NCBI GenBank assembly: GCA_000149265.1
Contig: CH003049.1
Span: 195,301-259,300 of the forward strand
From: Ciona savignyi
Lineage: Eukaryota > Chordata > Ascidiacea > Phlebobranchia > Cionidae
Direction: 5' to 3'
Length of the DNA: 64,000 bases
A program made the translations under genes and the position numbers. Of the stretch, positions 49,866-61,052 are shown one piece after another. Each line of letters begins with the position of its first letter. The stretch's first letter is position 1. Under the pieces are notes generated by a model. That model did not search any database and was not told where the DNA came from. It saw only the letters and a list, made by a program, of their open reading frames with translations.

Positions 49866-50547
49866 CCAACGTCAAATGATTGATGAAAACGGTAGATAGG
49901 TGAAAAGGGCTTATTGTTCAGTGAACAAGTCATTCTCAGGGTGTCTACGACAGCGTCTAAGATACCAACGTGCCTTTACCAAACCGTTGTCATTACCATC
50001 TGGTAATATAAAAATTTGACCTTTTCTCCACTTTCATTAAGATTTGTTGACCTTTACTAATCTGTGGGACAACATATTATTATGCGGGACAGTGGAAAGA
50101 GAAGCGGTATACACTATTATACGGCAAAACATAGCGGAATGACGTATTTTCGTCACTAATTTGAGCGGGATAGGTTATTACATTAGGGTAGTTTCCCCTT
50201 ATGAAATACCCCGTCCCACTTACGCTAGTCATCAAAATATTTGTCCCGTCCCGCTGTTCCGCAGATGATTAAAGTCCGATTTGTTTATAATTTTGCTCGG
50301 CCGCTGTTCGGTGAGTGTTGTTTCGTTGAATCTCGTATGCCACGCAGCCGTTTATATCGATTGTGTACGTTAACTAAATTACGTCGTTGCATTAAACTGC
50401 GTAGTATACGGTAGGGATTTATGTAAAGGTTAGAACCAGATTGTAAGCACGAGAGTAATTGATAGGTGATTGATGATACCAAAAATACTTTAACCATTTT
50501 TTATTCCAGCGGGTGGTTTAGCGACAGTTATAACACATACATGAGTT

Positions 50548-50672
50548 AAGGTTGCAGATCCAAGCTTTAATTTTAAATTGTGAAAAAATCTAAGACCTCC
50601 TGTGTCAAGATTTTGAGTCACAGCTGTTTTTGTAAGGTCAGTTTGCATTGGATAGATAGGGAGAATAACTAG
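50548..50672 (+). repeat. Dispersed repeat shared with 5936-6062
   Basis: AGGTTGCAGATCCAAGCTTT ... GGTCAGTTTGCATTGGATAG; same order of blocks as the copy at 5.9 kb. Confidence 0.5.
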
Positions 50673-51031
50673 TTGAACGCTTAGTGTGTTGTGTTTCGGT
50701 ACACTCTGTTGTTATATACCACGAGTTGAACACTACCAACATATTAAATGGCTTTTAAATAATGTAATGGTAACTACAACAAGGACAAGCTATATTGTGC
50801 CCATGAACAGGGGCCTTGTGGTTTTAGAAGCACATTATACTGCGCCCATTAGTATGTTATCATATCCGCAGTATTTTATGTTTTTATCCTCCAAAACCAA
50901 ATTATTGACTTTGTTGCCGTTTTATACAATTTGCTAAGTTTTCTTTACACTTAATTGCCCACTAGTTAAAAAACAGGTTATAAATCTAAACTCTAAATAT
51001 CAACCTATGAAACTAGTTTCAAAAAATGGCC

Positions 51032-51131
51032 NNNNNNNNNNNNNNNNNNNNNNNNNNNNNNNNNNNNNNNNNNNNNNNNNNNNNNNNNNNNNNNNNNNNN
51101 NNNNNNNNNNNNNNNNNNNNNNNNNNNNNNN
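51032..51131. other. Assembly gap (about 100 N)
   Basis: A run of 100 N, the usual placeholder for a gap of unknown size. Sequence joined across it should not be trusted. Confidence 0.99.
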
Positions 51132-52142
51132 GGCTACAGTTTTACCTCACGTATTTGTGTCTTGTGTTATGGTAATGTACCGTATAATAGATGTAAATCA
51201 ATTATTACGAAAGATCCTTATTACATCAACTTCCAACTTTTGTTATATTATAAGACGTAGAGTTCACTGAGTAATAGATTTACTTTCAAATACTTGGGAA
51301 GTTAAGCTGTGCCCAACCAACATTAGCAAGACATTTTATATCAATTTTCGAAATTTCGACTTAAACGAAATAGACTAGTAGCGCCACCCCGCGAGAAGCA
51401 AATTTAAAATTATAGACGGGAATACCAAATTACGAATTTAAAATATATCTAAAAACTCTTGCAAACCTAAATAATCAAAGTTTATTTTGTTTTTTTTACA
51501 CTTATTACCTAATAGTTCTATGAAAATCAGATCAAAATTTAATCCCAGAGAGTGCACGCCGCAAGTCTCCTTCAACCTCCAGAAAAGAAAACATGTGCAG
51601 CAAAAGTTTAGTTTTTTCGCAAAGCTCGGATTCTATTAAATTATTAAAATATATATGTTGTAAATTAATTAAGGCCCGCGCCCCCTAAAAACTTATGTAC
51701 GCCCCCTGGGGAGGCGTACCCCCCCCCCCGGTTAAGAACTACTGTTTTAGAGTCTTTCGATATATATCCCGTTTTTATTAGTTTTTTTACGTTTATTTTT
51801 AAATTTATACTTACATCAAAATTTCAACAAACAACAGTATATGTATATACATTAACGCACAGTAATGTACAACAAAGGATGCAGCATTTCACCCTGCGGG
51901 ACCGAATTGTACTTGTCCGTTCTGTCCTTAATGCTGGACAGGCATGTTGTACTGACAAAAAAAAGGTTTAACATTTTTTACAAGAGATTTAAAGTTTCTC
52001 CCAGGTTTGTATATCACTTAATTAACATACGTCCAATTAAACGAATGTTTCAACCTGGAGTAGTAATATTCCTGCCAATTTGTACTTTAGAATAGTGATG
52101 TTTTTAACAACTTATACTTATCACCATAGCGTCAAACATAAG

Positions 52143-53563
52143 TCTTATGCAGGAGTTGTGGTGTTTCTGCCAATTTTAAGTTTGGCCCACTGGGATCGAA
52201 ACCACAACATAAGATCACGTGCTGTACTGTAGAGTTTGGTCAAGGCGTCGGTGTAAATCAGGGGATTTAATGAACTGTTTATTGGTAGAAGAATGATTGC
52301 AGATATAGCGTAAACTATATCGGGCAACCCACTTGTTCCTAGACTTATAAACGTCGTTAGACACACTGGTAACCAATGCAACGTTTGACGTTTGCGAGGG
52401 GAGATTTACCCTCTGTGTGCGCAGCTTGGCGTTGTGGATGGACGCTCTGTGCTGCTGCGTGTGGCTCGAATATATGCTGACTCCGATATCCGACTTCCAA
52501 AGATCGAGTCCACGCTGGTTGAAAGTTGGTTAGTTTATTGTCAAACGTTGTCAATTGAAACACACGAATAAATCAATGCACTTTACTGGGGAATCACTTC
52601 GCAGCGACCGAATCGCGTCGGAATAACTGCGCGATTCGTTTAATGGACAGTTCGTTTTCCTTTGCGGCTTGTCAACTCGTTCTTTGTTTAAACCGGCAGA
52701 TGCGACTTTTGTCTTGTTCCTCTTCTGTCAACTATACCACACAGTCTCAATAACCTAGCGCTTAACGCGCCAGGTGGCAGTCACCTCGGTCCTGCCCTGG
52801 TCAGCCACCAGACCGTCCAAGCCTCGATTCTCTCTCCCCTTAAGTCCAGTCAGGCCAAGAATTCGGACAACGCCCGTAACACTTCGTCGCACATGAACAG
52901 GCCTCAGGCGTCTCGTGACGAATACGTCATAACGATCTCCGGTCAACTTGCGTCATACTGTTCTCATTGTGATTCTGCAGTTTCCGAGTGGATGACGTCA
53001 ATCTGATCGCCGATGTTGATAATTAAGATGGTTTACATAGGCGATCGCCGCAACCAACACGCTAGCTCCGTTAGAATAAGAATGGAAATTTTTCGCTGCG
53101 TCTTTCTGGTGAGATTTTGTCGATGCTCGTTTTGTCTCTGTTCCTCGATTTTACAGCTTACAGACGAACGCTTGTAAATCGCGATGTACGCCGCACAAAT
53201 ATACACCAGGGCAATAAAATTAAAGGAAACCACCATCGGGGACATCGGATTAAGACTGGTGACATCTGTGTTTAATTTAAAATACCTTGGAAGGCAAACG
53301 GCACTGGCACTGTAGTAACCAAAGTACCCCAATTTCTTAGGGGCATAGTCGGGGAAATTTCGGTTCAAATATTTCTCCAGATACATCCAAGTGTTCAAAT
53401 TGGTGGTTTCATAAAAAGTTTCGTTTGTTTGCAAGCCTGCAAATAGAAGAGAACCGCCATCACAGTAGAAATGACTCTCAGCGCTACAGTTTGATTCGTC
53501 CGAACCGTCAAGACAGTCTGGTGGGTATTTTGCGTCACATACTTTTGACTTCTTGATGCTTAC
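52143..53563 (-). pseudogene. LDLa/LGR-type GPCR remnant, cut by a solo LTR
   Basis: Read on the minus strand, 53563-53053 encodes the end of one LDLa module (CDAKYPPDCLDGSDESNC), the start of another (HFYCDGGSLLF), then without a splice site an extracellular-loop-2 region (GYYSASAVCLPRYF), TM5 (MVVSFNFIALVYICAAYIAI) and a basic loop leading to TM6 (ISILILTELACW). After the LTR, 52376-52143 continues LPVCLTTFIS, TM7 (DIVYAISAIILLPINSSLNP with the NPLIY motif) and a short tail to TAA. Removing the insertion and one copy of the 5-bp duplication keeps ELACW and LPVCL in one frame. The TM5-7 motifs are those of leucine-rich-repeat GPCRs (relaxin receptor/GRL101 group). TM1-4 are not encoded between LDLa and TM5, so even before the LTR this was probably not a complete receptor. 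Confidence 0.75.
52377..53052. mobile_element. Solo LTR (676 bp) with 5-bp target duplication
   Basis: The insert begins TGCAACG and ends CGCCGCA, so it has TG...CA ends, and is flanked on both sides by ACCAA. It is clearly richer in GC than its surroundings, contains AATAAA near 52568 and a TGACGTCA near 52993, and has no long open frame. All this fits a single retrotransposon LTR left after recombination; the family (Ty3/gypsy, copia or other) is not determined. Confidence 0.8.
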
Positions 53564-54442
53564 CTGGTCCTTTTTCCCTGTAAAAACATTTAAGCTAAAA
53601 ACTGTTTAACATTTAATCAAGTTCTGCGTTATTCCAAATTAAAAGGCACCTGTACCGTTTAATGTTGTATTGTTGAACACCTTTGAACATGTGTATTCTA
53701 TCTATACTTTACATCGTTGGAACAATATTTGGTATCAATTGCTGCAATTCATTCCAAATAGCTTCAGACAAATACCAAAATGGGAATACAATTTCAAATC
53801 ATGTCACTTAATTTTTTACACGTATGGAGTCAACCGCCTGTCTACATCAAAACGGACATATGCCCCAATTTAACTTTAGTCGCTCTAATCATCAGATTTG
53901 ATTTGTCAAACGTTATTAAGGTTACTTCCAGAAAAGAAAAGGGACAATTGATGTAGGTAGCCTATAGCCTAACTGTGAATAGGGACCTATAACTTCCTGT
54001 GACGTCCCAACAAAACCAGCTGGAATTGTCTCCTGTTTTGTTTAGTTTGGTAATTAGGATAGGATAAGCTAATCATGTTTATTCCTGGGTAAATGAGATA
54101 AAATAATCGTTTCGTGTTTTAGGAGCTATGAAAATATTTGGTGTATGATCCAGACGTCTCTTTAACTTTGATTAACGACATGAAAATAATTTGATCAGGA
54201 AAATTCCACCAAGTTCCTTATCCAAGAACACAGCAGACTATCTCGTAACCTATCTGGTAACAATAGGCAACCAATCGGCTGAAAGTCGACGAACTAACCC
54301 ACTGAGCCATTCAATCGTACTATGGTGAAATTGTATGCTTCTATTTGCTGAATTAAACCATGACACCATGTTAAAAGTCAAGTTGTCTTGCAACAACATA
54401 AATTAAAACTAGAAAATCGACTGGACATTTAAAAATGTATAC

Positions 54443-54545
54443 CGTAATCAAAGGTATGTTATCACAAACTGTTGGTCTCTTGGTGCAATTTGCATGTGGA
54501 CTAGATTCGTCTTCCATATTTCTACATTCAATATGACCGTCGCAC
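54443..54545 (-). CDS. LDLa exon of the GPCR remnant
   Basis: After TTAAATGCAG it encodes CDGHIECRNMEDESSPHANC, a complete LDLa C-terminal half, then TKRPTVCDNIPLIT. It ends in phase 0 before GTATAC and, using the acceptor GGACCAG at 53564, joins VSIKKSKVCDA in frame, completing the next LDLa module. Its own upstream exon (two bases of a split codon) is not seen. Confidence 0.6.
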
Positions 54546-54579
54546 CTGCATTTAATGGGATATAATTATTATCATTTAA

Positions 54580-54870
54580 ACCCTCTTGATTGGGTAAACG
54601 TTAAATTATCTCTGAATGTATCATCGCAGATTAAACTAGGTGGCGTTTTCAAACGAGCAATCGTCAGATTACCTTTCTCCCACCATCGGATTACCGAAGC
54701 TATTGTAGTGTGTTGTGTATGACTGAAACGTTCTCTTTTGAACAATAGGATGAGGTAATATCCGCTTAGTGTGATGCATAAGAACACAACCGACTAGCTA
54801 GTGACCAGTTTTAAATCTGGAACTTTTCGTCTGAAAGGCGACGCATCAAAACACCGAGCTAAATACTCGG
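54580..54870 (-). repeat. SINE A, diverged copy
   Basis: GAGCAATCGTCAGATTACCT, ATTACCGAAGCTATTGTAGT, CGACTAGCTAGTGACCAGTT and GGCGACGCATCAAAACACCG keep the order. The tail is lost. Confidence 0.55.
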
Positions 54871-55029
54871 ATAATGCTCAATAAAATGTGTATTTGCTGT
54901 ACAACCTACTACAGACCCACCGTATTGCAGATATTGGAAACATTTGGCTTGCCAGGTTCACAAGGTTACCGCTTTCAAGGAATAGTTTAAAGTGCTCGGG
55001 TAATAGATCGTATACAAAATCATGTTGCT

Positions 55030-55260
55030 TATTGGATTCCATCGATTTTGTTTCCATTGTGCAATGGGCAATGCACTTAACGAATATTTTCTGAACTCAG
55101 CTTAATAATAGGTTTTGCTGAACTTCAGGAACGTGTGAGTCGTACACAACACTACAATAGCTCCGGTAACCCGACGATAGGCGCGAGGTGATTGGTCGGA
55201 GCCTGTATGTTAATCCTCTGATTTTCCAATTCACGGGGATAACATATGGTATCCTAACAT
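55030..55260 (+). repeat. SINE A, head replaced
   Basis: From ATTGTGCAATGGGCAATGCA via CAATAGCTCCGGTAACCCGA to AACATATGGTATCCTAAC. Confidence 0.55.
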
Positions 55261-55410
55261 TAAATAAGGAAACACCACAAACTTAAAGCACGTATTATCC
55301 ACCTGCCACACGTGTGTTATCCAACTGCCACAATAAGCAGAATTATTTCATGCAAATATTAAAATCGCATAACTTATACCAAAAAAAACAAACAAGTATA
55401 GCCGACTTAC

Positions 55411-55453
55411 GAAGGTAAAAGAAACCGCATAAAATACATACAATGCGTATCAT
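55411..55453 (-). CDS. Candidate signal-peptide exon of the LDLa gene
   Basis: MIRIVCILCGFFYL then a perfect donor C|GTAAGT. Short basic start and hydrophobic core suit a signal peptide. It ends in phase 1, which does not match the LDLa exon directly, so at least one exon between them would be needed. Confidence 0.35.
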
Positions 55454-55726
55454 CGATTTAATTCGGATTTTTAAACGTATCTTGCTGTATTTAAATAGTC
55501 TTACGCTCCAGTAATAACAAACCTCAACAACAAATGAAAGATAAAAGTGGTGATGTTTACACCTCCATTATATACATTTCGTTGTCTTTAAATTTGGCAT
55601 TGATTTGAGCTGGTTTTACATAAATAGCAGTTTAATGGTATATAAATAGCTGTTTAAATATTAGCACCATGTAAAGACTTGTGTCGCCTGGAAGGTTTTT
55701 GTCGGGGTTTTCCTTTATTTGTACTG

Positions 55727-56025
55727 CCTGGTGGTCTAGCGGTTAAGTGCGCCGCCTTTCAATCAAAAGGTTGCAGGTGCGAAACTGGTCGCTAGCTAAT
55801 CGGTTGTGTCCTTGGGCAAGGCACTTTACGGACATTGCCTGAACCCAGCGGATTAATGGGTTCTACCAAATTGAAGGAACGTGTCTATCATATACAACAC
55901 ACTGCAATAGCTCCGGTAACCCGACGATGGGCGCGAGGTGATCTGACGATTGCCCGCGTGATAACCCCCTAGGTTTTCCCATTCACGAGGATAAACATGA
56001 ATATCCTATCCTCCTCCTATCTTAT
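55727..56025 (+). repeat. SINE A, most complete copy
   Basis: Head CTGCCTGGTGGTCTAGCGGT (A box), AAAGGTTGCAGGTGCGAAAC (B box), the whole body, and tail ATGAATATCCTATCCTCCTC. It is the best reference for the family in this window and lies upstream of the V-ATPase gene. Confidence 0.8.
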
Positions 56026-56391
56026 CGTCAAATCACGGTCCCCTTTCATTTCTGCACCATTATGATCTTTGTGTCATTTCCTATCATAGAAACAAAATAA
56101 ATGCATCATATGACTGGGGACGATATTGTGCAAGTGTACGAAATTAAGCTGAGATAATTTTCAATTGTGATGATAAGTTAAACTTTGTTATTTAAAAAAC
56201 CTGCACACTTAACTGGTCAATTAGTTAACTATGTACATTGCACATTATGAAATGTTCTCTGTCATAGATTAGAGTTAGACTCAGATTATGCCTATTTAAG
56301 CCTACTATTTTATACTTATATTGAGCATCCTGCTACCTAATTGCTTTACGCAGTAGACTTTAAATAGGATAATTAACTTTCATTAAATTAA

Positions 56392-58945
56392 ATGGCTAGT
56401 CAAACTCCTGGAATTCAACAACTTTTGGTCGCCGAGAAAAAGGCGTCAGAAAAAGTATCAGAAGCCAGAAAATGTAAGGGTTTTTGGTTTTCATGTTACT
56501 ATTTAAGAAAATGTTTGTAGTCTTTTTCATAAATTATTTGGTTTTTCTGCTGCTACCTGCATTCATTTGTGACACTCGTGATCCAAAACTCTGTCCCGGA
56601 AGGTTCTATTATTCTTGATTAAATGTAGATACAATAAAACACGCATATGATGTTTAATTTAATATTTACGGGCAGGACTTAATAAACATTGTACTCGGCT
56701 TTTCTGAGCTGTTTACTGCAGGAGCCATGGTTCTAAACTCCTGTCATTAATTCATGCTCGAAAAACAAAGAGAGATCAGGAGTAAGTGGGAAAAAAAGTC
56801 CTGGGAATGTTTAAGCTAGGGTCATTACAACCATATAAAGGGGGAGTTGGTAGTAAATAAACATACCAGTAATAACTGATAATCACAACATGCGGTACAT
56901 ATTGAATAATGACACAACCACGGATTTACTACAGGTTCATTTTTCTTTTTGTATTAAGGGTTGACATATAAAGAAGAGCCCACTGTTTAATTTGTATATT
57001 TTTTGGATATCTATGTTTTATCTCTGTGAATGGGAAAACATGGAAGTATTGTCAAAGGGGAAATCCTTAAATTAGTTAAAGATCCTGTAAAGAAGTGTTG
57101 AAATGTGACGTACTAACCGGGGAAAACTAAAAGGAGGGAAAGCGGGAATGCGAAAAACTGTACACTACATGAATATTAGGGCATTAGAGTTATTTTTAAA
57201 TATGGGGTTAGAGTTAGGGTTAATTCTGGGGTTAAGATAAGTATTTAGGGAAAAGTTATAAAATCAATTTCCACAGTTTTGGAGAACAGTTTCCCTCCTT
57301 CCCGCTTTCCCCTCATTTAGCATTGCCCTACTAACCCACCAAAGAATTTGGCTTAAATAATACATGTTAACACATTGCAATAGCTCTTGTATTTTAAGTG
57401 TTAGTACATCGTAATCTGATAAATAATTATCTTGTAGTAGTCTTAGTGAGATATAAATTTCCTATGGTTACTAAATTCCTCATCATAAAATCTTTATCAG
57501 GCAAAGCAAAACGACTGAAGGCAGCTAAAGAAGAAGCGAAAGCTGAAATCGATATTTACAAAAACCAAGTTGAGCAGAGTTTCAAAGAAAGAGAACAAAT
57601 GGTTATTTATAACATTTCTTATGTCTATCATGATTTTTATATTTGTACATTTCTATATGCTTTTTTATATCCATTTATTGTAAGTAGATAATATACCGGT
57701 ACCTTTTATATGTAATTTTGTGATAATCCAATCTTGCTTAGTTGTATTATTTTTATCCTAGCTGAAAGAGATATTTCCATGTAAATTAAAAATTGATTTA
57801 TACATATTTAATTTATACACATAAATTATTTATATTTTATCTGATAACTCACATCCACTGTCCATTTTACTAACTTATTGTGGTATTTAATAGGGTATAT
57901 GATGTGAAGTCTTTGAGACACGGAATTACAGTTTTTGTTCAGATCAATAACTTATTCCGGCAACATTTTTTAAATGCCTTAGTTTGAAACAAATAGTCCA
58001 ACTGGTTAGTCTGGCGGTTTAGTAAGAAGCCTTTCAACCGAAAGGTTACAGGCTTTGAACTGGTCACTAGCTAGCCGGTTGTGTCCTTGGGCAAGGCATT
58101 TAACGGAAATTTCCTAAACTTAATTTCCTAAAGGATTACTGGGTTTTACCAAATTAAAGGAACATGTAAATCATACACAACACACTGCAATAGTTCCAGT
58201 AGCGATTGCCCATGTGTTAACCCCCTTGGTTTTTCCATTCACGGGATTAACATGAATATATCCTATGACCTATTCTATCAAGTTTCTTTATCAAATTAAT
58301 ACAAAAAATGTATTTTTGTTTAAACCAAGTTACTTTTAAAAAGGTTCAGAAAAATTTATGGAATAATTATAGAAACAAAACTGATTCGGATAAGGTCATC
58401 CATATTTTGGTTATATAGCCAAATGCACAGCAGAAGGACCAACTGGTTAGTCTGGTGGTTTAGTGCGACACCTTTTAACCGGACGTTTGCAGGTTCGAAA
58501 CTGGTCGCTAACATTGCCTGGACCCAGAGGTTTAATGGGTTCTACGTCTACCAAATTGAAGTAATGTGTCTATCAAACACAACACACCTTAATAGCTCCG
58601 GTAACCTGACAATGGGCATGATTTTTCTTTGAACTTAGATACTTTTAATAGGTTCGGAATATTAAATAAACAAAACTGATTTGGATAAGGTCATCCTTAC
58701 TATAGCCAAAAGCATAGCAGAAGGACCAATTAAATTAGCTATTTCTGGCATAACAATTCCTCTCTGTTTTTCAGATTCTTGGCTCTCGAGACGACGTCAA
58801 GACTCGTATGGATCAACACCAAGAGGAGGTTATCAAACTGCTGACTCAGCAAGCTGCTGAGAACAAGGACAATGTGATTCAGCGGATTTTGGAGCTAGTG
58901 TGTGACGTCAAACCTGAACTGCACATAAACTATAAACAAACCTAA
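56392..58945 (+). CDS. ATP6V1G: V-type proton ATPase subunit G (3 exons, complete, 117 aa)
   Basis: Subunit G of the V1 part of the vacuolar proton pump; with subunit E it forms the peripheral stalks that hold the catalytic head. Exon 1, 56392-56473, encodes [20 protein letters not shown] and on to EARK, the conserved N-terminus. Exon 2, 57501-57601, encodes [20 protein letters not shown] and continues to KEREQM. Exon 3, 58775-58945, encodes [20 protein letters not shown] through [15 protein letters not shown] and TAA. Splice phases are 1 and 0 and the total of 118 codons equals the usual length of the family. The protein is one long charged helix. Junction 1 creates a Cys (RKCKAKR) where most relatives have Arg or Lys. 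Introns hold a MITE and two SINE A copies. Confidence 0.93.
57119..57328. mobile_element. MITE with 8-bp target duplication (210 bp)
   Basis: Inverted ends GGGGAAAACTAAAAGGAGGG and CCCCTCATTTAGCATTGCCC. TACTAACC stands on both sides as an exact 8-bp duplication, which points to the hAT superfamily. A diverged relative is at 29232, and a fragment near 35805. It lies in intron 1 of the V-ATPase gene. Confidence 0.8.
57995..58262 (+). repeat. SINE A, near full length
   Basis: CCAACTGGTTAGTCTGGCGG to ACATGAATATATCCTATGAC. A part after AATAGTTCCAGTA is deleted. In V-ATPase intron 2. Confidence 0.7.
58438..58622 (+). repeat. SINE A, 3' truncated
   Basis: CCAACTGGTTAGTCTGGTGG through CTCCGGTAACCTGACAATGG, breaking off at GGCATGATT. 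A segment of about 65 bp (CAAAACTGATTCGGATAAGG ... CAGAAGGACCAA) stands both before (58376-58441) and after it (58668-58732). Confidence 0.65.
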
Positions 58946-59767
58946 AAACTCATTTTTTTGTATTTTCCAATTTGAGTATTTACGTCATCAGCCTAATGTA
59001 GCAGGGTTTTTACTTGATGAAAAGATATATTACGACTCAATTAATATGATTATTCATTTACTGTTAGGAATTCATAGTGTAATATTAATGCTACAAATGT
59101 GTACCAGTACCTATACTTCATAAAAATTGTAAAACTATTATCGAAAAAGTTTAGAATTAGTTCAACTTGAAAAGAGAGTGCTAAGTTTATTATTCGTAGT
59201 TTTTGTCCTTATTTATTACATGTCTTCATATGGATATCATTTAAATCTAATAATTAATCATAAAGTCTGTAGTGCCGTTGGTTTAACGACTAGTAAACAT
59301 TCAATGTTAAATGTATCTTATAAATAATTGTTTAACAACTGGTTTAAAACAGACTTTACTGTTATGGTACTGTTTTAACATGAACGTTCACGATTTTTCA
59401 GTGATGTACCCTATTTTTAAAGATTATAAACATTTCTCTGAACTGTTGTCCCTTGGTTAATTTGGTGTCGTAAATCATGTCCGTTTAATCGTGTTGTGAA
59501 TATATTCTTGATTTAGCTGCAATATTGAGTGTATAGCTGGAACAAAAAATGTGAAATTAAAAGATTGTTCTGTTTTAGAACAAAGCAAAACTTGCAGTTA
59601 TTTATGTGTCATTCCACCCCTTTCCCCTTAGTTGATAAGAGCTTAAAGCTAAATTTTCCAATAACCTGGCTATAGCTTTGCAGAATCCTGACCGAGCACC
59701 CATTTAATTTCAACATTGCTCCTCCAGGAATAAACCAGACCACCGATATCTAACAATTAATAATAAG

Positions 59768-59900
59768 TAGAATAGGAAAGGATATTTGTTTACCCCATGA
59801 ATGGGAAAAAGCAAGGGCTGTTAACACACAAGCAATCGTCAGTTTACCTCGCACCAACCGTTGGGTTATCGTGGCTATTGATGTCTTGTATGATTCAGAC
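59768..59900 (-). repeat. SINE A, 3' part
   Basis: AGAATAGGAAAGGATATTTG to TTGGGTTATCGTGGCTATTG; head missing. Confidence 0.5.
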
Positions 59901-60129
59901 TATGGGCAGGTTTGAATAAATTTAAAATGATCTCATAGAGCAAAAACAATATATAGAATGTATCACTTTAAATAGTCCCTTGATATGAGTGACTACAACA
60001 CACAACCTTTATCGAAGTCTTGCTGGTTAAAACAAAACACTGAAAATCTGACTGCAAAACTGAAGGAATTTCTCTGTAGCCACCTACTGTGACCCTGTTA
60101 CTTACATACCATGTCGGGTAACTTTCCTG

Positions 60130-60425
60130 AAAGTTATAAATACTCTAACCAGTTAGCCTGGTAGTTTAGTTCGACGCCTTTTAACCGGAAGATTCTAGAT
60201 TCAAAACTGGTCGCTAACTAGTCGGTTTTGTCCTTGGGCAAGGCACTTAATGGACATTGACTGAACCCAGCGGATTAGTGGGTTTTACCAAATTAAAGGA
60301 ACGTGTCTATCATACACAACACACTTCAATAGCTTCTGTGACCAGGCGATGTTCTGACGATTGCCCGTGTGTTGACCTTGGTTTTCCCATTCACAGGGAT
60401 AAATATGAATATCATATTCTATTTG
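60130..60425 (+). repeat. SINE A, near full length
   Basis: TCTAACCAGTTAGCCTGGTA to AATATGAATATCATATTC. A deletion removes part of the GGGCGCGAGG segment. Confidence 0.7.
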
Positions 60426-61052
60426 ATCCTAATTACTAAACAAGTACATGGTGTTGATGACAAGACATCCCTTTCATGAGTGTTTGACACAAATATTACA
60501 AACCAATGTGTCGATTAACATCTTATCATTGGCGTTGATTTTCAGAGTTACAGGGGTGACATGTCACTTATGCAGACGATTGCATCATAACACCGTACTT
60601 TTAGATCTAGAACACAGCCTTCTGGTTGTTTAAACTTAATAAGATAGGATATTCATGTTTATTCCTGTGAATGGAAAAACGCAAGAGGCATATACACTAA
60701 GTTAAATAATGGGATAATCGGGGAGAATTTGTTGTTCCAAAAGCATAACTTATCTTTGCTTTGCTAATTTTAGAAAGGCTTGACTTGATGTTACATGCTG
60801 TGTTTTTTTGTTTACAAAGAGAAACAATTGCTGAGTTGGCTGATAACACAATGCCACAACGGCTTTTAATTACAAACAAAATGAAAAATATAAAATTTAA
60901 CATTATTGCTCATGTAAGTTTTAAATTTCTTGCAGTGAGAAATAAAAAAAATGTATTAAGTTAAAAACACTAATTTGCACAAATCAAAGTATTAAAATCC
61001 TATTAAAGCAGCAACAATACTGCTGTATTACTCAAAATATAAATAATGAAAA

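Larger units (their letters stand above)
46916..52142. other. Intergenic region without recognised gene
   Basis: Holds SINE A copies (47.0 and 49.4-49.9 kb), a dispersed repeat at 50548, the assembly gap, and a GC-rich patch (51675-51740) ending CCGGTTAAGAACTACTG, which looks like one end of a hAT-type element whose other end I could not find. Open frames here are short and lack domains. Confidence 0.4.
58946..60960. other. Intergenic region between convergent genes
   Basis: 3' flank of the V-ATPase gene, then SINE A pieces. The plus-strand frame at 60761 has no recognisable content. No poly(A) signal is clearly placed. Confidence 0.4.

Noticed and set aside
52755..52946. Minus-strand 63-codon Arg-rich frame
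   Set aside because: Lies wholly within the solo LTR; no domain.
52382..53052. Ordinary intron in the GPCR
   Set aside because: No GT-AG pair can restore ELACW-LPVCL; every choice in the shared bases gives wrong ends, while a 5-bp target duplication with TG...CA ends fits exactly.
53563..53580. GPCR exon start at 53577 (acceptor TTTTTACAG)
   Set aside because: The phase does not match the LDLa exon at 54443; the acceptor GGACCAG at 53564 does and completes an LDLa module.
55727..55820. tRNA gene
   Set aside because: A- and B-box-like sequences are present, but they are the head of a SINE; the sequence does not close into a standard cloverleaf by eye, and the same head recurs many times with SINE bodies.
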